NCBI GenBank assembly: GCA_963813355.1
Contig: CAWEYS010000010.1
Span: forward strand, 1 to 64,000
DNA length: 64,000 nt
Direction of reading: 5' to 3'
DNA from: DATAGF01 sp963813355
GTDB lineage: Bacteria > Actinomycetota > Thermoleophilia > Miltoncostaeales > Miltoncostaeaceae
How positions within the stretch are numbered: position 1 is the first letter of the stretch; the number at the start of each line of letters is the position of its first letter. The notes beneath the pieces are model-generated. The model had not been told where the DNA came from. It saw only the letters and a list, made by a program, of their open reading frames with translations, and ran no database searches. Shown here one piece after another: positions 9,864 through 18,875 of this stretch. Position numbers and translations under genes: made by a program.

Positions 9864-12800
9864 CTATCCGACCGGGGCCGCGAAGTAGCTCGCGATCGCC
9901 CGTTCGTCGCGCCCGAGTCGCCTCGCCATCGCCGACAGCGGTCCGGTCACGATGCTGCCGTCCGCGGCGAGCAGGGGCCTCGGGCCCCTGTTCGACCGCC
10001 GCGTCTCCGACGGCGACGTAGGCGACCGGCTGCACCGCGATCCTCCGGGCCTGGAGCGCCGCGGGCACGAACTCGGCGTTGAGGGGCGCAAACGTCCGCT
10101 CGGCCGTCATCCGGACGAAGCGCTCGGCCAGCGCCGAATCGAGGGCGTGATCGCCCACCGGCCGGGTGTCCTCCTCATCGTCGCCGAGGAAGACGACCTC
10201 GTACCCGAAGTCGAACCCCCGGGCGGCGCCCTCGTCGGCGACGACCTGGTCCGGGCCGCGGAGCTCGATCCCGGCCTTGTGCCGCTCGGTCGCGGGCCCC
10301 CGCAGCCGCTCCGAGTCGCTGAGGTCGTAGAAGGCGCCGCGGACGAAGTCCCAGGGGGCGTCCGCGCCGGCGAACGGGGACCCCTCGTCCGTGAACGCCA
10401 GGTCGAAGCTGCTCGCGCCGACCAGCCGGGAGGTTCCGATGCGGTCGATGGGCACCGCGAGCGGCAGCGCCCGCTGGAGGAAGCGAACGCCTCCGCTCGG
10501 GTCGACGAGCGCGCGGTCCTCCTGCCGGTCCCGCGGGGCGAAGCCGACCCCGCTCACCCTCGTCGGGACGTCGATCGGCTCGAAGCCGGTGGCGGCCTCG
10601 ACAGCGGCCCGGAGCACCTGCACACCGTTCGACCAGCTGCGCCGCCTCGGCGATGGCGTCGCCCCACGCCTTGTCGATCCTGACCTTCACCGTGACCCCG
10701 AGCACAGAGACGCGCAGCGTTCCGTTGATCTCGTACCGGTTGGGGCCGCGGAGCCTCAGGTCGCCGCCGATCCCGCACACCACGTCCCCGTCGAGGAGCA
10801 GGTTGAGGCCGAGCCAGAGCTTGGCGTCGAAGGCGAACGGATCGAAGTGGATGAGCGCGTCGAACCCGGCGGAGCCCTCCACCGCGAAGCGGCCGACGAA
10901 GATGATCTTCGGGCCCTTGGCGTAGAGGCTGGCGTTCGCCCCCGCCTGCACCGAGTTGAGCGTGAGGGCCAGGTATGCGGTGAGGGTGAGCTTGGGGTTG
11001 TTCGTGGCGAAGTCGATGGTCATCGGCTGAAGGGCCGGGAACCCCGGTGGAGGCGAGAACTCGGGGTGGAATCCTCCGATCGAGGCGACCAGACCGGCGC
11101 TCGGTCCCCAGCCGGTCCGGACGGCCGCCTCGCCGCTGACCGGCCAGGATAGGATCCGCGAGTTGGTCAACTGGGCGTCGAACCCGATGGCGCCGCTGGC
11201 GAACTCGACGGTGCCGATGAAGTCGAGGTTCAGCACCACGATCGCCGCCGACCGGTCCGGGAGCGCCGCGACCACCGAGCCGAGGATCACGGCCCGGGTC
11301 TCCGCCCCGAGCTCGACGACCACGCCGAGCTTGCCCTCGATCAGCGTGGGCGTGGGCCAGGCCACCCTCGCCATCGGGCCGACCAGGTACTGGCCCCGGC
11401 GCGACGGGAAGATGGCCGCCGTGTCCTCGAGGACCACGGCGGCGTCCTGGATGGGGGCGCTGGGGAACAGGACGGAGTCGAGGCGCCCCTCCGAGAGCAC
11501 GGCCCGCAGCTCCTCGACGTCCACGCCCCGGTCGACGCCGATGATCCCGCCCACGCCGGTGAGCCTGAACCCGTACCCGAGCTGCACGTTGACGTCGCCG
11601 AAGAGGCAGGCCAGGAACGAGAACCCCGGCGCTCCCGACGGAAGCCTCGTGGTGAGCAGGGCCGTCGCCGACAGCCCCAGCGATGCGAACCTGAGGGCCA
11701 GCGCGCCGCGGTACTCGTGGTCGCGCCGCTGGAGGGCCCCGCCTCCGCTGACGGGACCCGCGTCGAGGTGCGCGGCGTAGCCGGTCGGGAAGCGCACGCC
11801 GGCGTCGAGATCGAACGCGCCGAAGGCGCCGCTCGGGTTCGGGACGATCGCGGTCCGGAAGCCCAGCTCCTCGACGGACAGGAAGAGCGGGCCGATCGAC
11901 AGGTCCCCGCTCACGGTGGCGGTCAGCGCGACGCGGGGCTCGAGCTCCAGCTCGAGCCCGAGCTGGCGCAGCCGCCCGACGCCGGCCAGGTCCGCGGTCA
12001 GCGGGATGCGCAGGCGCAGCCCGGAGCCCTGCTCGAGGTAGATGCCCCGCCCCGGCCGCCACCCGCCGACGACGTCGCCGGCGTCGGCCACGATCGGCTC
12101 GGCGGCGATCTGCGAGAGCAGGTCGTCGTCGGAGACGTCGACGACGAGCCGGAGCGCCCTGACGGCGGCCGCGACGTAGAAGTCCCCGTCCTCGCCCCCG
12201 ACTCCCCACGGTGAACCCGGCCGCCTCGAGCCGCGTGCCGCCGGGCTCGCCCAGCACGACGATCGTCGCGTCGTCGCCCGGCGTCGCCCGCTCGAGCTCC
12301 ATCCGGAACGACCCCGCGGGCACCGTGTTGTCGAGCAACCCCGCGTTGACCCGCAGACCCGATGGATGGACGCTGAAGACGACCCCGCCGGCGAGCCCCG
12401 CGCCGGCCTCGACGTGGAAGACCCAGGCCCCGTCGTCGGTGACGGGCGTCGCCGCGTCGGCGGCGCCCCTGACGTAGGGCATGACGCCGATGCCGCCGTC
12501 GGCGTCGACCGGCGCTGCCCGCCCCCTCACGGGGAGGGCGACGAGGCCCGCCTCGAAGTTGACGTCCCCCAGCAGCGTCTGGTGGAGCGGGAGGTTGACG
12601 CCGATCAGGCCGGCGCCGTCCCCGGCGCGCGGGTTGACCATCTCCGCGAGCGGCTCCGGCAGCACGGCGGGGACGGCGACCACGCCGAGCTCGTCGAGCA
12701 GGCCCGCCGCGTTCGACAGGAGCCGGTTGGCGTCGAACTCGGGTCCCCCCAGGCCGTAGACCTCCTCCATGAGGTCGGACGGGGACGCGACGAAACGGCG

Positions 12801-13304
12801 GAGGCGCTCCCACCGGAGGCGGTACCGCACGAACTCAACCGCGCGGCCGCCCTCGTCGCCCGGCGCGACGATTTCGCTCTCGACGACGCCGAGCAGCACG
12901 AGCGCTCGCAGCGCCGCCGGGGTCCGGAACTGCAGGTAGTCGACCACCAGGAGGTCGAGCAGCTCGGAAGCGAACGCGGGGCCGAGGTTGACGCCTTCCA
13001 AGACGTCGGGCAGCTCACGAAGCGCCCGGAGCACCTCGGGCACGTCGCCGGCGATCCGAAGGCGGTCCGCCTCGTCCAGCGGCTCGTTGGCCCAGGCCTT
13101 CTCCGCGAGCAGCTCGACCAGGTCCGAGAGGCGCTCCGCGGTGGCGGCCAGCGAGCCGAGGGCCGCCTCGACGCTCGCCGTCGCGGGGTCGTGGCCAAGG
13201 CGGCGAACAAAGCCCCGGAAGCCGCCGGGCGACCCGAGGGCCACGAAGGCGGGGGCGAGGAACTCGGCGAGCTCCCCCACGAGCCGGTCGAGAGTCGAGG
13301 TCAT
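9864..13304 (-). CDS. DUF6603-type protein (~1147 aa), operon gene 4, frameshifted
   Basis: ATG 13304 overlaps the previous stop by 4 bases. Residues 1 to about 360 are mostly helical and contain LLDLLVVDYLQFRTPAALRA. A long beta-rich region follows, with the pattern I associate with DUF6603: HLDAGPVSGGGAL, LTGVGGIIGVDRGVDVEEL, GPMARVAWPTPTLIEGKLG, ASIGGFHPEFSPPPGFP and YLALTLNSVQAGANASLYA. The frame shifts near 12205 (in a GGGG run), 10630 and 9980. The C-terminal tail ends AIASYFAAPVG at 9864. No secretion signal is present. DUF6603 has no assigned biochemical role that I know of. Confidence 0.75.
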
Positions 13305-14099
13305 GCCACGGCCGGCTCCAGCGCCGGGATGACGACCATTGCCTTGTGGTCGGCCTCCTCGCCGGGGACCTCGACCCCGAAGGCATAGGCCGGCTCCAGA
13401 CGCCGCTGGGGCTCCTCGATCCCGCGCTCCTCGTAGCCGAAGAACGCCTTGCGCACCCGGACCTCCCCCTCGATGCCGGCCGACTCCAGGCGCTGGCGAA
13501 GGAGCTCCACGGCCTGCTCGGGGCGCCGCAGGTCGTGCGTCGGTCCCCGCTCGGCGATGGGGCGGCACACCTCGCGACCCCCCACCACCTCCTCGTCCGA
13601 CCCGATCCTCACCATCGCGAACCCGCCCGGGCCGATCACCGGAAGGTCGTTCGACGGTTCGCCTGAAGATGAGGCCGGCATCCAGCGTCGCCACCTCCGA
13701 GACCTCGCCGGCCACCGTGCTCGTCTGTGCGTGCAGGTGGGTGATGCGCTCCAGGACGAGCGGTTCGGCCGGGCGGCCGAATCGGCTCAGGAACGCGCGG
13801 GCGATCTCCTCGAGCCGCGACTCCGAGGTCGTGACATCTCCCTGGAGCTCCCCCAGCGGGCGAAGGCTGTACCTGAGCCCGCCCGACCTGGTGTTCACGG
13901 CGACGCGGACCCGCTCGTCGCCGGCGGTCAGCCAGCCGAGGCTCCGGTCCCAGCTGAGGTCGGGGAGCCGCGCGGTCTCGGCGAGGCGCGCCAGCATCGC
14001 GATGACGCTGAGCCTCGTGACCCGGGGGGCCCCCAGCTCGTGGACCGCGGCGCGAGTGACGGGCACCTCGGGCTCCTCGTCCAGGACCAGCGAGACCAT
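13301..14099 (-). CDS. conserved hypothetical protein (~266 aa), operon gene 3, one frameshift
   Basis: The start is ATG 14099, four bases after the stop of the preceding gene, and the end overlaps gene 4 by 4 bases. The N-terminal half (VTRLSVIAMLARLAETARLP, LHAQTSTVAGEVSEVATL) and the C-terminal half (VRIGSDEEVVGGREVCRP, AYAFGVEVPGEEADHKAMVV) are in different frames that switch near 13665. The C-terminal motif, a YAF-type strand followed by HK and a V-I-P run, is one I recall from other copies of this cluster. Soluble, no known domain name. Confidence 0.6.
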
Positions 14100-14103
14100 C
14101 GCC

Positions 14104-14949
14104 TCAGACCCGCCACATCCAGTACGCCACGCGGACGTCTGCTGGCGGGAGCGTCGGCTCGGGGCGCGACAGGCTCTCCGCCGTCAGCCGCCGGCGTGCA
14201 TCGTCCACCGATCGACCCCACGCCAATGCGACGGGAGCGTCATCTCCGTGCCACGAGTGGGCCTCCTCGAGCCAGCTCTCGGCCAGCGCCTCCCCGGCCC
14301 CGGCACGTTGACCGAACCTCGCTCCCCGGTCCCGCGTCCACCAGGCGTCCGAGGACAGCCCGGTGAACCCGAAGATGATGTGGACCCCCGCGAAGCAGCG
14401 GGTCCAGGTGTTGCCCGGAAGGGCGTCGCGGAGCTGAGCGGCCCGGTCGGGGTCGTTGCCGATCTTCTCCTCGTTCACGTGCCCGACCTGCATGCTGCGA
14501 CACAGGTCCAGCACCACCCAGCGCAGGCTCCCGTCCCCGAGCTGCAACCTTGCCTGCGGAGTGGGGATGGGCGGTACTTCCACCGTCGTCCACCGACACA
14601 TCCCCCCGTCGTGACTGTTGAAGGTCGCGCTGACCCAATGCACCCACCCGCCACCGCTTCGCTCCACGCCCCAGGTGTTGCCGTGGGTCGACAGGTAGGC
14701 GAACTCGACGGTGTCCACGCCGCCCGGATCGCCGTCCGTCGCCACGAGCCATTGCTTCGGGCTCGCAAACTCCTCGGTCTGGTGGACCATCCATCGATGG
14801 CCGCGAGCGCGCATCGCCCCGACGAACCCTTCGACCAGGTCGTCGCAGTAGCTCGTCTGCTCGAGCCCCCGGGTCTGCGCGCAGTTCGGCGGCCGCCGGT
14901 AGTCGTTGATCCAGTACCCGCCGAGCGTGACCGGGGCTGGCGCCGCCAT
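14104..14949 (-). CDS. DUF6345-like protein, candidate caspase-fold protease, operon gene 2
   Basis: This intact 281-residue protein looks like the DUF6345 family. Its centre has a hydrophobic strand ending in a His-Gly pair (VEFAYLSTHGNTWG, H89) and a second strand ending in Asp-x-Cys (LRWVVLDLCRSMQ, C150), then CFAGVHIIFGFTG near 185-197. That order of strand-HG then strand-DxC is the catalytic pattern of clan CD peptidases (caspases, gingipains, CHAT). The protease idea is inference from the motif pair; the fold is not established here. No signal peptide is seen, unlike gingipains. The start ATG 14949 lies 38 bases after the first operon gene. Confidence 0.75.
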   Translation of the reverse strand: MAAPAPVTLGGYWINDYRRPPNCAQTRGLEQTSYCDDLVEGFVGAMRARGHRWMVHQTEEFASPKQWLVATDGDPGGVDTVEFAYLSTHGNTWGVERSGGGWVHWVSATFNSHDGGMCRWTTVEVPPIPTPQARLQLGDGSLRWVVLDLCRSMQVGHVNEEKIGNDPDRAAQLRDALPGNTWTRCFAGVHIIFGFTGLSSDAWWTRDRGARFGQRAGAGEALAESWLEEAHSWHGDDAPVALAWGRSVDDARRRLTAESLSRPEPTLPPADVRVAYWMWRV

Positions 14950-14987
14950 GGCGCGAGCCTAGGACCTTGGCATGTCGGTGGCCAGCC

Positions 14988-16605
14988 TCACGCCGGCGGG
15001 GGCTCGAGGTAGTCGAACGCCAGGCCCGACGACGGCTCGCGGGGAGCCGGGTCCTTCCTCCGGCCGATCCAGACGTGCGCGGCGCCGTCGCTGCCGCGCG
15101 CGAAGCGCCAGAGGCGCTGCACCCGCAGGCCGGTGCGCGGCGCCTCCTCCTCGTTGAGGCGCCAGGACTCGGCGATCAGCCTGCCCCGATACTGAGGATC
15201 GGCCGAGCTGGCCGACTCGAGCGAGCGCGCCCGCCTGAGGTAGATCTGGGTGCCGCTCGCGCCCTGGCCCTCCACGAGCCGAGGGACGTAGGGGATCCAG
15301 TGCGCCGCCACGTCCGACTTGAGGCGGTAGGCGGGGAGGCCCCGCACGTCCCCGCCGAGGCCGGTGCCCTCGCGGGCGGGACGTTCCCGGCCGGACTCCT
15401 CGTCGCCGCGGTTCCGGCGGACCCCGGCCTCCTCGTCGAAGTAGTACCGCTCGACCGCCCAGGCGACGTTGGCGTCCTCGTCCCTCACCACCGCGATCTC
15501 CTCGATCACCTCGCCCTCGAGCACCCCGCCGCGGACGTTCGGGAGGAGCAGGAGGTCGGCGACCATCGACCCCGAGTCGCCCGCGGACAGCGAGAAGAGC
15601 CGCCAGCCCTCGGAGGCCGCCACGGGCCCGAGCGCTGGTGCTCACGCCGAAGCTGTCGATCATCGTCACCGAGTTGACCCGCCGGATCGATCCGACCGCG
15701 TCCTCCAGCGGGATCGTGAACCAGTTGTTCGCGTCGATGTAGAGGAACTCGGGGATGAGCGCCGACAACAGGTTCGGCTCGGGGTCGGTGGCGTCCTCGA
15801 GGTATGCCGACGACTCCTCGAACCGCCACCAGCGGGGATGCGGCATCCCGGCGAATTGCAGGCCCGCGGGCACGACCCGCCGGCTCTCCTGCCGTCCCCC
15901 GGCCGGGTCCGCCGCGGGCGTATCGGCGTCGAAGTGGTACCAGTCGAGCCCGCGCCCGTGGTACTCCTCGGCGTGCAGGTTCCATCCCGGGCCGCGCACG
16001 TCGAAGGCGTACTCGAGCCGGTCGCTGTTCCAGGCCGGCGACGTGCCCATGCCCTGCTCGGCCTCCACTCGCGCATCGAGCGGCTGCATCGGGTCCAGGT
16101 CCTCCTCGATGCCGCCCCGGACCAGGCGGTCCAACGGGAAGGAGGTCCAGGTCACGTGCGCCTGCGCGGGCCGGCCGCCGTTCTCCGCTTCGAACTCCCC
16201 CGTCTGCCACTGCCTGGCCAGGAACCACAGGGGGTCCTTGACCCTCGCCTCCTGGGCCTCGGCGACGTTCGCGCTCGTGTTGTCCGACTCGATGATCTGT
16301 GACTTGGCGACCTCCTCGACGACGTCCGGATCGAGCACGGCCCTCGGCGCCTCGGGGAGCTCGTCCAGGTTGTTGCGCCGGGTCGCGTCGCGATCCGTGC
16401 GCAGGTACTTGCCGCGGGGGCCGTCGACCACGTGCACGTCGGTGTTCCGCTCGGGCCACGCCACGACGTAGCGATGCGCCCTCGACTCGATGTCCGCGAC
16501 AACGTCGCGGGCGGCCCGCGGCGACCAGGACGCGTCGGGGCCGCACAGGTAGGTGATGACGCCGCGATGGTCCTTCAGGGTGTGGGTGACGGTCCTCGTC
16601 GCCAT
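14988..16605 (-). CDS. DUF3892-domain fusion protein (~540 aa), operon gene 1, one frameshift
   Basis: The first operon gene starts at ATG 16605. Residues 1-85 look like a DUF3892 domain (GVITYLCGPDASWSPRAA, GPRGKYLRTDRD, NNLDELP). The rest belongs to an uncharacterised family marked by KDPLWFLARQWQTGEFEAE, a RDEDANVAWAVERY motif, HWIPYVPRLV and a C-terminal RVQRLWRFARG and WIGRRKDP block. The frame changes near 15635, joining the SVTMIDSFG strand to VAASEGWRLFSL. No membrane or secretion signal. From memory, DUF3892 is usually a small stand-alone protein, so the fusion is unusual. Confidence 0.75.
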
Positions 16606-17108
16606 CGCCTGATGCCGTCAGGTGCCGGAGGAGGAGGATCGTACGGCGCCCGTACCCCTCACGAGTGCGAGGAACGTTCCGCACGCGGCGCGCGCGGCCG
16701 CGCCGGGCGCCGGGGCGCCTGTCGGGGCCGCGTCGGGCTCGGCTCCCAGCGGCGTGCCGCCTACGGCCATGACCGAGCCTCCCACAGCCCGTCGAGCGCG
16801 GCAAGCCGTTCCGAGAGCGGATGGCCGCTCCGGCCTGCGGCCCTCGCCTCGGAGCCGCCTGGTCGCGCCGGCAGGTGCTCAGGCGGGCCGGCCGGGACGC
16901 GGGACGGCTGGGATGTAAGTCCTGCAAAGAGAGCTATTTCTACTCCGACCCCTCCCGTCCCGTGCCCTGCCTTCCCAGTCCTGATGTGTGCCAATTGTGT
17001 GCCTGGGAGGTCCCTGATCGACTCAGAGTGTTGAGTTGACGAGACCTGGCGTTCCGACGCAAGGGACGGCCATCTCGCCTCCTCGTCCCCTGGGGCACGC
17101 TCGACGGC
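16606..17108. other. leader of the island operon; no gene seen
   Basis: About 500 bases separate the operon start from the hydrolase gene. Frames on both strands are low-complexity and not convincing. A TACGAT hexamer on the minus strand at 16638-16643 could be a -10 element for the operon, without a clear -35. The two-box repeat at 16915-17009 lies within it. Confidence 0.4.
16915..17009 (-). repeat. unnamed two-box repeat, copy 2
   Basis: Box 1 (gtaagtcctgcaaagag) and box 2 (gatgtgtgccaattgtgtgc) match 2503-2597 with the same spacing. On the minus strand it encodes LAHIRTGKAGHG and later EIALFAGLTSQP in a frame opening at 16994. Box 2 itself contains GTGTGCC twice, ten bases apart. Origin unknown. 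Confidence 0.5.
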
Positions 17109-17978
17109 TCATTCGCGGGTGCCGACCTCATCGGCGAGTTCCACGATCGCTGCGATCAGCTCCTCGCCGTCGAGCAGAGCGAGATCGTTGTGGTTCGCAC
17201 CCTGGATCTCGAGGACGCGCGTCGGACCGCGCGCCGCTTCTGCGACGGCGCGGCTCTGCTCGGGCGGCACGATCGCGTCGTCGGAGCCGTACACCACTGT
17301 GGTGGGCACCTTCACCTGCGCCAGATGGTCGAGGAGCCGATACCGGTCGCGAAGTAACGTCCTGACGGGCAGAAACGGGTAGTGGATGCGCCCGACCGAG
17401 GCGAGATCGGTAAACGGCGAGCGCAGCGCGAGCCCGGCCGGGGGGTGCTCGCTCGCCAGCTCGGCCACCACCGCGGCGCCCAAGCTCTCCCCGTAGTAGA
17501 GGAGCCGCTCGCCCGGCACGCGGCAGTGCTCGACGAGGAACCGGCGCGCCGCACGAACGTCGCGGGCGAGACCGTTCTCGGACGGTCTGCCCGGATTCCC
17601 GCCGTAGCCGCGGTAGTCGAAGAGCAAGACGGCGAGACCCTGTCTGCCGAGCGCGCGGGCAAGCGGGGCGCGCAGCGAGCGGTTCCCGGCGTTGCCGTTG
17701 GCCACGAGCACCGCCAAGGCGCGGTCGGGCTTCCTGGCCGGGACGAACCACCCGCCGAGCTCCAGCCCATCGGAGGTCTGGAGCGTTACCTCGCGTGCGC
17801 CGGGCAGCACCTCAGCCGGCGACGACACTGCGGTCGGGAACGGCAGGTAGATGAGGCGGCGCTGGAGTCGCGATAGCAGCACGAGCACGGGAAGAGCCGG
17901 CGCAGGGCCGGGCGGACGCCGGCCCTCGCCCCTCTCCAGTCTCAGCCGAGCGCCACGACCGCGCAAGGAAGTGCTGCG
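17109..17978 (-). CDS. alpha/beta hydrolase, BEM46/YfhR type
   Basis: The protein has an alpha/beta hydrolase core: strand and oxyanion region LAVLVANGNAGN, FDYRGYGGNPG, nucleophile elbow GESLG, acid loop YGSDDAIVPPE and the His in GANHNDLALL. Near the N-terminus LPVLVLLSRLQRRLIYLPFP suggests a short membrane anchor before the domain, as in this family. ATG 17978 is chosen; the frame extends to GTG 18062, but that part looks non-coding. It lies in the island, oriented like the operon but with its own upstream region. Substrate unknown; esterase or peptidase activity is the family's general range. Confidence 0.75.
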   Translation of the reverse strand, partial: RSTSLRGRGARLRLERGEGRRPPGPAPALPVLVLLSRLQRRLIYLPFPTAVSSPAEVLPGAREVTLQTSDGLELGGWFVPARKPDRALAVLVANGNAGNRSLRAPLARALGRQGLAVLLFDYRGYGGNPGRPSENGLARDVRAARRFLVEHCRVPGERLLYYGESLGAAVVAELASEHPPAGLALRSPFTDLASVGRIHYPFLPVRTLLRDRYRLLDHLAQVKVPTTVVYGSDDAIVPPEQSRAVAEAARGPTRVLEIQGANHNDLALLDGEELIAAIVELADEVGTRE

Positions 17979-18046
17979 CATGTTTTCGTCGAGGCGCCGC
18001 CCGATCCCCTCCAGCGTCGCGGCCGACGGCTCTGCCCCGGGGCCAG

Positions 18047-18448
18047 GTTGATGCGTACGCACGCTGCGCCGATCGCCGCGACGCCGACGGGCAGAAGGCG
18101 CTCTTTACCGTGGACACCCGCTTCGTCGTCTACATGGACGGGGAGGGCACCGAGCCATCGCAGGAGCTCAATGGCCGCGAAGCCCTGACGCCGGTCTTCG
18201 CCGACCTGAACAGGTACGCGGCGACGACGCACTTCAACGGCCAGAGCACGATCGCGCTCGACGGGGACCGAGCGACCGGCGAGACCTACTGCCTCGCCCA
18301 CCACCTGTTCACCGAGGACGACGAGCGCAAGCTGATGGTCGCGTCCCTTCGATATCACGACCGGTTCGTCAAGCGCGACGGCGCCTGGCTCTTCTCCGAG
18401 CGCAAGCTCTTCGTCGACTGGACCGAGACCCGAACGTCGCTTCCCTAG
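18047..18448 (+). pseudogene. SnoaL-like (NTF2 fold) gene lacking its start
   Basis: The frame from about 18047 reads VDAYARCADRRDADGQKALF, then FVVYMDGEGTEPSQELNGRE and RYHDRFVKRDGAWLFSER. That is a SnoaL-type ring-fold domain missing only its first helix. No ATG or GTG precedes the helix in frame; the first possible start is GTG 18110, which would remove a conserved helix. I read it as 5'-truncated, fitting the damaged state of this part of the island. Function of the parent unknown. Confidence 0.55.
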
Positions 18449-18479
18449 GATCTCCGACTTTCGCAACGGCAACGGTAAC

Positions 18480-18539
18480 GGTCGCCCGGACGTCGTCATC
18501 GTCGGAGGAGGCTCAGCCGGCGCGGTCCTTGCGAGCCGG
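18480..18539 (+). pseudogene. GMC oxidoreductase N-terminal fragment
   Basis: Twenty codons read RPDVVIVGGGSAGAVLASR, the FAD-binding Rossmann signature that opens GMC flavoenzymes such as choline dehydrogenase. The similarity stops abruptly after this point, where an inverted cgccggc sequence occurs. Only this 5' fragment of the gene is present. Confidence 0.5.
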
Positions 18540-18575
18540 CCTTCGCCGGCTGCCCGTGGCCGTGTCGCGGCCGCG

Positions 18576-18789
18576 GGCCCTGTCGCCCTGGAGGAGGAGC
18601 GGCTTCGGGCCGCGATGACGACGCGACGGCGACGTCGCCCTGCTCGGGCTCCTCTGCTACGCGGGTCTACGCCCCGGGGAGGCGCTTGCCCTCCGGTGGG
18701 GCGACGTCGGACCCGTGCTCATCTTCGACCGCGCGGTTTCGGATGGCGTCCTCCGCCAGACCAAGACCAACCGGGGCTCGCGTGGCGCC
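18576..18789 (+). pseudogene. tyrosine recombinase (integrase) fragment
   Basis: Two frames together give VALEEERLRAAM, then LLGLLCYAGLRPGEALALRW, then RQTKTNRGSRG. The middle is box I of tyrosine recombinases with the first catalytic Arg in AGLRPGEAL, and TKT matches the beta-hairpin Lys region. The frame changes near 18615. The N-terminal core-binding domain and the C-terminal HxxR and Tyr motifs are missing. Its place near the tRNA end of the island is where a tRNA-targeting integrase would lie. Confidence 0.65.
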
Positions 18790-18875
18790 GCTGGAGAGTT
18801 GATCGCCAGCGCCGGGCCGACGTACGCTCGTCCGGCGCCGGGCCGGACCCTTCGGCACCCGGGGAGGGGAGCGAG

